Origin: Monocercomonoides exilis
Taxonomy: Eukaryota; Preaxostyla; Oxymonadida; Polymastigidae
Direction: 5' to 3'
DNA: 64,000 nucleotides
Assembly: GCA_001643675.2 (NCBI GenBank)
Contig: LSRY02000044.1
Coordinates: 642,501 to 706,500, forward strand
Positions within the stretch are counted from its first letter, which is position 1, and each line of letters starts with the position of its first letter. The notes under the pieces are model-generated. The model had not been told where the DNA came from. It saw nothing but the letters and a program-made list of their open reading frames with translations, and ran no database searches. Both the position numbers and the translations under genes were made by a program. This document shows positions 59,549 through 64,000 of this stretch, one piece after another.

Positions 59549-62500
59549 ATGTCAGCAACATCTGAAAAGAAGAAGAAAAAGAAGGAGTCTCAAAAGGAAG
59601 ATGCACCTCAAAGTCAATTCCTTGGTCACTACCAGCTTGGACAAGTGATCGGAAAAGGAGCTGCTGGTACAGTTTATAAGGCCATTAATATTCTTAATGG
59701 CGATTTTGTTGCTATCAAAGAAATTCCTATTACGAATGTTTCGGAAATTGATAATATTCAATATGAAATTACTCTTTTGAAAACTCTTAAACACCCAAAT
59801 ATCGTGAAATACTTGGATACAATTAAGACAAAAGATAATTTGAATATTATTACTGAATACGTAGAGAATGGATCCCTTCAATCATTGGTAAAGAAATTTG
59901 GAAGAATTCCAGAATCATTAGCAAAATTATACGTAAGTCATGTATGAAATATGCTTATTTTACTTTTTGCGGTGAATAAGCCAAATAATGATTTTTCTTT
60001 AACTGTAGACTTTGAATGGACTTATTTATCTTCATGATCAAGGTGTTATCCATCGAGATATTAAAGGTGCAAACATTCTTGTGGCAAATAGAAGTGGTCA
60101 TGTGAAACTGGCTGATTTTGGTGTTTCAACGAAAATATCTGAAAAAGGGAAAACTGGAGACGATGACGTTGCGGGAACACCATATTGGAGTTTGCGATAG
60201 TTTCTGTAAAAATTTATTTGATTCATATATTTGCATAATTATATGAATAATTTCATTTTTCAATATTCATAATTTTATCATTTCTTTGTGTTTTATGAAA
60301 TATCAATATAATACTTATTTTTCTAGTGGCGCCCGAAATCATTGAGCTATCTGGAGCGCAGTTAGCTTCTGACATCTGGTCACTTGGCTGCACAGTGATC
60401 GAGCTGCTGACTGGTGCGCCTCCATACTTCGATCTTGCTCCATTCCCTGCGCTGTACCGCATCACACAAGACGACCATCCGCCTCTGCCGTCGGGTATCT
60501 CACCTGCTCTGGAGGACTTTCTGATGAAGTCGTTCCAGAAGAACCCGTCACTGCGTGCCACTGCGAAGCAGCTGATGATGCACCCGTGGCTGGCTGGGGG
60601 ACCTTCCCCTTCGACAACAGGAGGGGGGTCAGGCATTGATATGTATCAGAAGATCATGGAGTTCAAGAAGAAGTACCTGCAGCACACAGAAGGGTCGGCA
60701 GCAGCGGAGGAGGAGAAGGAGCTGGACGAGTTTGAGGATGAGCCGACGGAGGAAGAGAAAGAAGAAGGATTTCCGAAGCCGAAAGACGAAGGGGACAACA
60801 ACAATGACGATGACGACGATGATCCGTTTGCTGGCATTGATGACGACGATGATCCATTTGGTGATGATGATGAGAAGCCAGCTTCATCATCATCTTCTTC
60901 TACAAAAGCTAAGCCTGTGATGGCCACGTTTTCATCACCCGAAGCGATGGTGGCAGCACTTGGCGCAAAAGCATCCTCTTCGCTTTCTTCGCTTGCGTCT
61001 TCGTCTTTGTCCTCTTCCACGTCTTCGACTGCTTCTATCTTGTCCACCGCTGCCCCGCCTGGCACAGACACTGCTTCTTCGTCGTCTTCCAAAAAGAGCT
61101 GGTCGATTGCTGATTTTGTGGAAGATGGAGATGACGACGACGACTTCGGAGATTTGGAAGGGAGCGATCTTAGAGCGAGGTTTGAGGAGAAGAAGAAGAA
61201 AGAAGAGGAAGAAGAGGAAGCAGGGGGAGACTTCACAGAGATGGCAGAAGACGACGACTGGGGCGAAGACGATGCGCTGGCGAATCTGGAGACGACGGTG
61301 ACGAACGACGCAGGGATGGACGAAGAGACCGAGGCGAAGAGAAGAGCGGAGTGTGATGTGATTGACGAGGCACAGAGGCTGATCCAGCAGCTGGACACGG
61401 GTGTCTCATCGCAGCTGGGCGACCAGCTGGTGAAGCCGCTGAAGAGGCTGAATGAGCTGGTTGAGCGGTCGATTGTACCGCTGAAGGAGAAGCTGATCTC
61501 GTGGCACGCCGTGCTCCCGCTGATGGAGATTGTCGATCAAGAGTCGCCGAATGTGAAGGTGGCAGTGCTGATGCTGATGAACTCGCTGATCAGAGACAAT
61601 GCGCAGATGCAGAACACGATGGGGATGATGGGTGCGTTTCCTGTTGTGATCTCAAACGGATCGACAAAGCAGCCGCTGGCTGTGAGAGAGGAGGCGTCGA
61701 AGTTTGTGGAGACTTTGCTGATCAGCGGGGGGGAATCAACCATTCAGATGTTTGTGGCGTCTCGCTGCTTGGCGGGGCTGTGTGACATGCTGGATGCAGA
61801 GTGGAAGACGTCAAGGACACTCGTGATGAGAGCAGTGCGGTGTGTGTATGTGCTGCTGGCACACGACAAGCTAAGGGACAAGAAAGGGAAGAAGGACGGA
61901 AAGGGCAAAGGAGGAGGGGCAGGTGGGTACAACGCGAGTGGGGTGATAGCAGCACTGACGAATTCGATCACTCTGAGTGGGACGGGGCTGGTGAGTGTGA
62001 ACACAGGAGACTCACAGAAGCCGATCTTGTTGAGGAATGACCTGTGCCGGCTGTTCTGCAAGAGCAATCTTCTATCACGGCTGACAAGACATCTGAAACA
62101 GATGAACAGCGATGCACAGCAGGCGATGAAGCTGAAGGACGTGCCGAGCACTCAAAAATCACTCAAAATCACTTCTTCCTCTTCCTCTTCTGCTTCTGCT
62201 TCTTCTTCTTCTGCCAACTCATCTTCCTCAGTGGACATTACTCTCTCGACAGAAGTGTATGACATCCTCTTGAAAACAGTTGAGATCATCTCCATCTTTG
62301 CCAACAACGACAAGGCAGTTTCTGTTTATCTGTCTAAATCAGACACCCTTCCGCCGCTTTTGGATGAGATTCCGCGCATTCCGGATGCGAACATGCAGCT
62401 CAACCTCGTCACGTCCCTCCGCTTTGTGTGCATGAACCAGGATGCGATGGTCTCTTTAGAAGCAGGCGGGGTAATTGATACGCTTGTAGCCTACTTCCGG

Positions 62501-63238
62501 CTGATGAAAGAGAACTCGAAAGTGCAGAACCAGCTGGTGATGGCAGTGTTTTACTTGTCTCTGCTCTCTCCGCGCCGTTGCGAGCTGTTTGCTGTCAGTG
62601 GGGTGATTCCCATTCTGCAGTCGTTTGTGACGTCTGGCTCGGCTGTAGCGCAGCTGGCGCTGACGGTGCTGCTGACAATGCCACGCGCAGGGAGCAGGGG
62701 AAGGGCGAAGCTGTGGGAGGCAGACGGGGTTGGCTTCTATCTGTCGCAGATCAACACGCAGAGGAAGACGTATTCGGAGACATCGGTGTTTGAGGTGCTG
62801 TCGACGTGGATGTCGTTTGAGAAGGAGAAAGTGGGCACGTGCTTGGCGCAGGAGCAGAATCTGAAGCGTCTTCTTTTGCCGTTCACCAGAGAAAACACCC
62901 AGCTGACAGTGAATGAGCTGTCCAAGCTTCTCCCCAATCTGCAGGAGATGCTGTCGATGTCGCCGACTCTGAACACGGCGGTGGGGAAGTGCCACGAAAT
63001 GTGGCTGTATCTGCTCTCTCTCTTCGACGACGCTGTTGTCTGCCAGTCGGCCCTTCTGCTGAACTCGGCTGTGCGTATTGTCAGCCACCTGTATGAGAGG
63101 CATTCATCGCCCAAGGAGCTCATCTCGTCGTACAAACTGTATCCTCTCATGCAGCGCCTGCAGAAGGACCAGCACATCATGGTCGCTGAACTCGCCAGCA
63201 AGCTACTTGTGGCTCTTGGCGCGAATGACGTGATTTAG
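59549..63238 (+). CDS. Cdc7/Cdc15/MAP3K-epsilon-type Ser/Thr kinase with armadillo-like repeats
   Basis: Exons 59549-59941, 60009-60189 and 60327-63238 (introns of 67 and 137 nt; donors GTATGA and GTTTGC; acceptors ACTGTAG and TTCTAG) give 1161 residues. The kinase domain is complete: glycine loop [10 protein letters not shown] (about residue 33), VAIKEI (Lys57), [10 protein letters not shown] (Asp148), DFG (167-169) and GTPYWMAPE spanning the second junction (Trp191/Met192). It then has an acidic and Ser-rich linker and a long helical C-terminus ([40 protein letters not shown]) resembling armadillo repeats. This kinase-plus-armadillo layout is that of the septation/mitotic-exit kinases (fission yeast Cdc7, SepH, plant MAP3K-epsilon), so a role in cytokinesis signalling is likely. 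Exon 3 is clearly more GC-rich than exons 1-2. No key residue is missing. Confidence 0.9.
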
Positions 63239-63757
63239 AACTGGGAAGTGATATTAATAAATTAATGTATAAATAAATAAATAAATAAGTGCAAAAAATT
63301 AATGTGATTGTTCATTTGAAGATGAAGGTTTAACAAGAAGGCATTTTGGAGTTGGCGGACAAGAATATTCAATGAAAGTTCAATTCTTATCTCTTTATTA
63401 TTTATCCCCATCATTTCAATTAGTTAATCTCTGTATTCTCTTTATATTAAAAAGTTGTAATTTTTTATTTATTTATTATAATAATTTTTTCTTTTTAAAT
63501 ATATTTCCTTTAAATTTAATTCGTGCTATATGGACAAAGATATTATGATTTGAGCTTAAATAATTTATTTTTTATTGCATATTCACAATTTGTCTTTAAA
63601 TACTTTGAATATTTGTTAACCTTTTTTTTTAATTAAGTTTTTTCATATCGCATTACTCTTTAATATTTTTTTAGTGTTTTAAAGTTGATAATACAGTACT
63701 TCAAATGAAATTTGAAAAATAATTATCTTTATTGATCAATAACCCCTCATAAAATAT
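63239..63757. other. Intergenic, AT-rich
   Basis: AT-rich spacer with an ATAA run near 63267-63287; nothing else seen. Confidence 0.6.
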
Positions 63758-64000
63758 ATGTCTAAATTGGCTGAAAATACAAATTCATTTCCTTTTTTGT
63801 GGAGTTCAAAAGATAGAGCCCAATCAAGACATGCTTTATTTTTAAGAGAAGATGATATGGATTTCCAAAAGCCGGGGATTGATCAATTTCTTCTCAGAAA
63901 AAGAGATGACAAACGTTTTACATTTTTAAAAAATAGACGGAAAACAAACCGAGATAAAAATCTAGTTAACGAAGATTTAAAAAGTAATATATTAGGTTGT
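63758..64000 (+). CDS. Start of a hypothetical protein, 3' end outside window
   Basis: From ATG at 63758 the frame is open to the last base, 81 codons: MSKLAENTNSFPFLWSSKDR, then a basic stretch (FLLRKRDDKRFTFLKNRRK). It follows an AT-rich spacer and has coding-like, non-repetitive composition. I do not recognise it. Confidence 0.6.
   Translation, partial: MSKLAENTNSFPFLWSSKDRAQSRHALFLREDDMDFQKPGIDQFLLRKRDDKRFTFLKNRRKTNRDKNLVNEDLKSNILGC

Noticed and set aside
60646-61398. Minus-strand 250-codon serine-rich frame
   Set aside because: Antisense of the acidic linker of the kinase, whose plus-strand frame is clearly coding.
1-64000. Reassigned stop codons (TAA/TAG as glutamine, known in some oxymonads)
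   Set aside because: Genes here end naturally at TAA (8485, 34545), TAG (63238) and TGA, and the long frames do not need readthrough.
1-64000. CRISPR arrays, bacterial operons or ribosome binding sites
   Set aside because: No regularly spaced repeats; intron-bearing genes show this is eukaryotic nuclear DNA.

Overview
The window looks like nuclear DNA of an AT-rich protist with a standard genetic code (TAA, TAG and TGA all end genes), short GT..AG introns (about 42-140 nt) and very serine-rich proteins. Two members of a large hypothetical-protein family (18.6-20.2 kb and 35.4-36.8 kb), a surface beta-helix/transmembrane/pseudokinase protein (9.4-16.3 kb) and a Cdc7/MAP3K-epsilon-type kinase point, from my memory of these families, to an oxymonad flagellate close to Monocercomonoides. 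That assignment is an inference, not a search result.

Layout. 0-8.5 kb: two serine-rich proteins, one cut by the window edge; the second has a ubiquitin-fold N-terminus and a coiled coil. 9.4-16.3 kb: the beta-helix pseudokinase gene, broken by one frameshift. 18.6-20.2 kb: first family member, three exons. 20.2-24.8 kb: gene-poor DNA with miniature transposons and long poly-A runs. 24.85-34.5 kb: a giant four-exon serine-rich protein. 35.4-36.8 kb: second family member without a visible first exon. 37.2-39.4 kb: a membrane-anchored papain-like protease on the minus strand. 59.5-63.2 kb: the kinase with armadillo-like repeats. 63.76 kb to the end: the start of another gene.

The most unusual part is 40067-56904. 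This 16.8-kb block has near-identical inverted ends and a 4-bp ACAT duplication, and it sits inside an older miniature transposon, so it reads as one large DNA-transposon insertion. It carries a five-exon minus-strand gene (48728-44756) that I could splice into one open frame of 1214 residues. That gene combines the front and back parts of a DDE-type transposase with a complete USP-type deubiquitinase domain placed between them. The block also carries decayed gene pieces, one 684-residue frame with a ubiquitin-like domain ending in Gly-Gly, and a compact GC-rich multi-hairpin locus. At least five about 254-bp miniature elements in the window have similar ends; two show clear 4-bp duplications. 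They are therefore candidate passengers of the same transposase.
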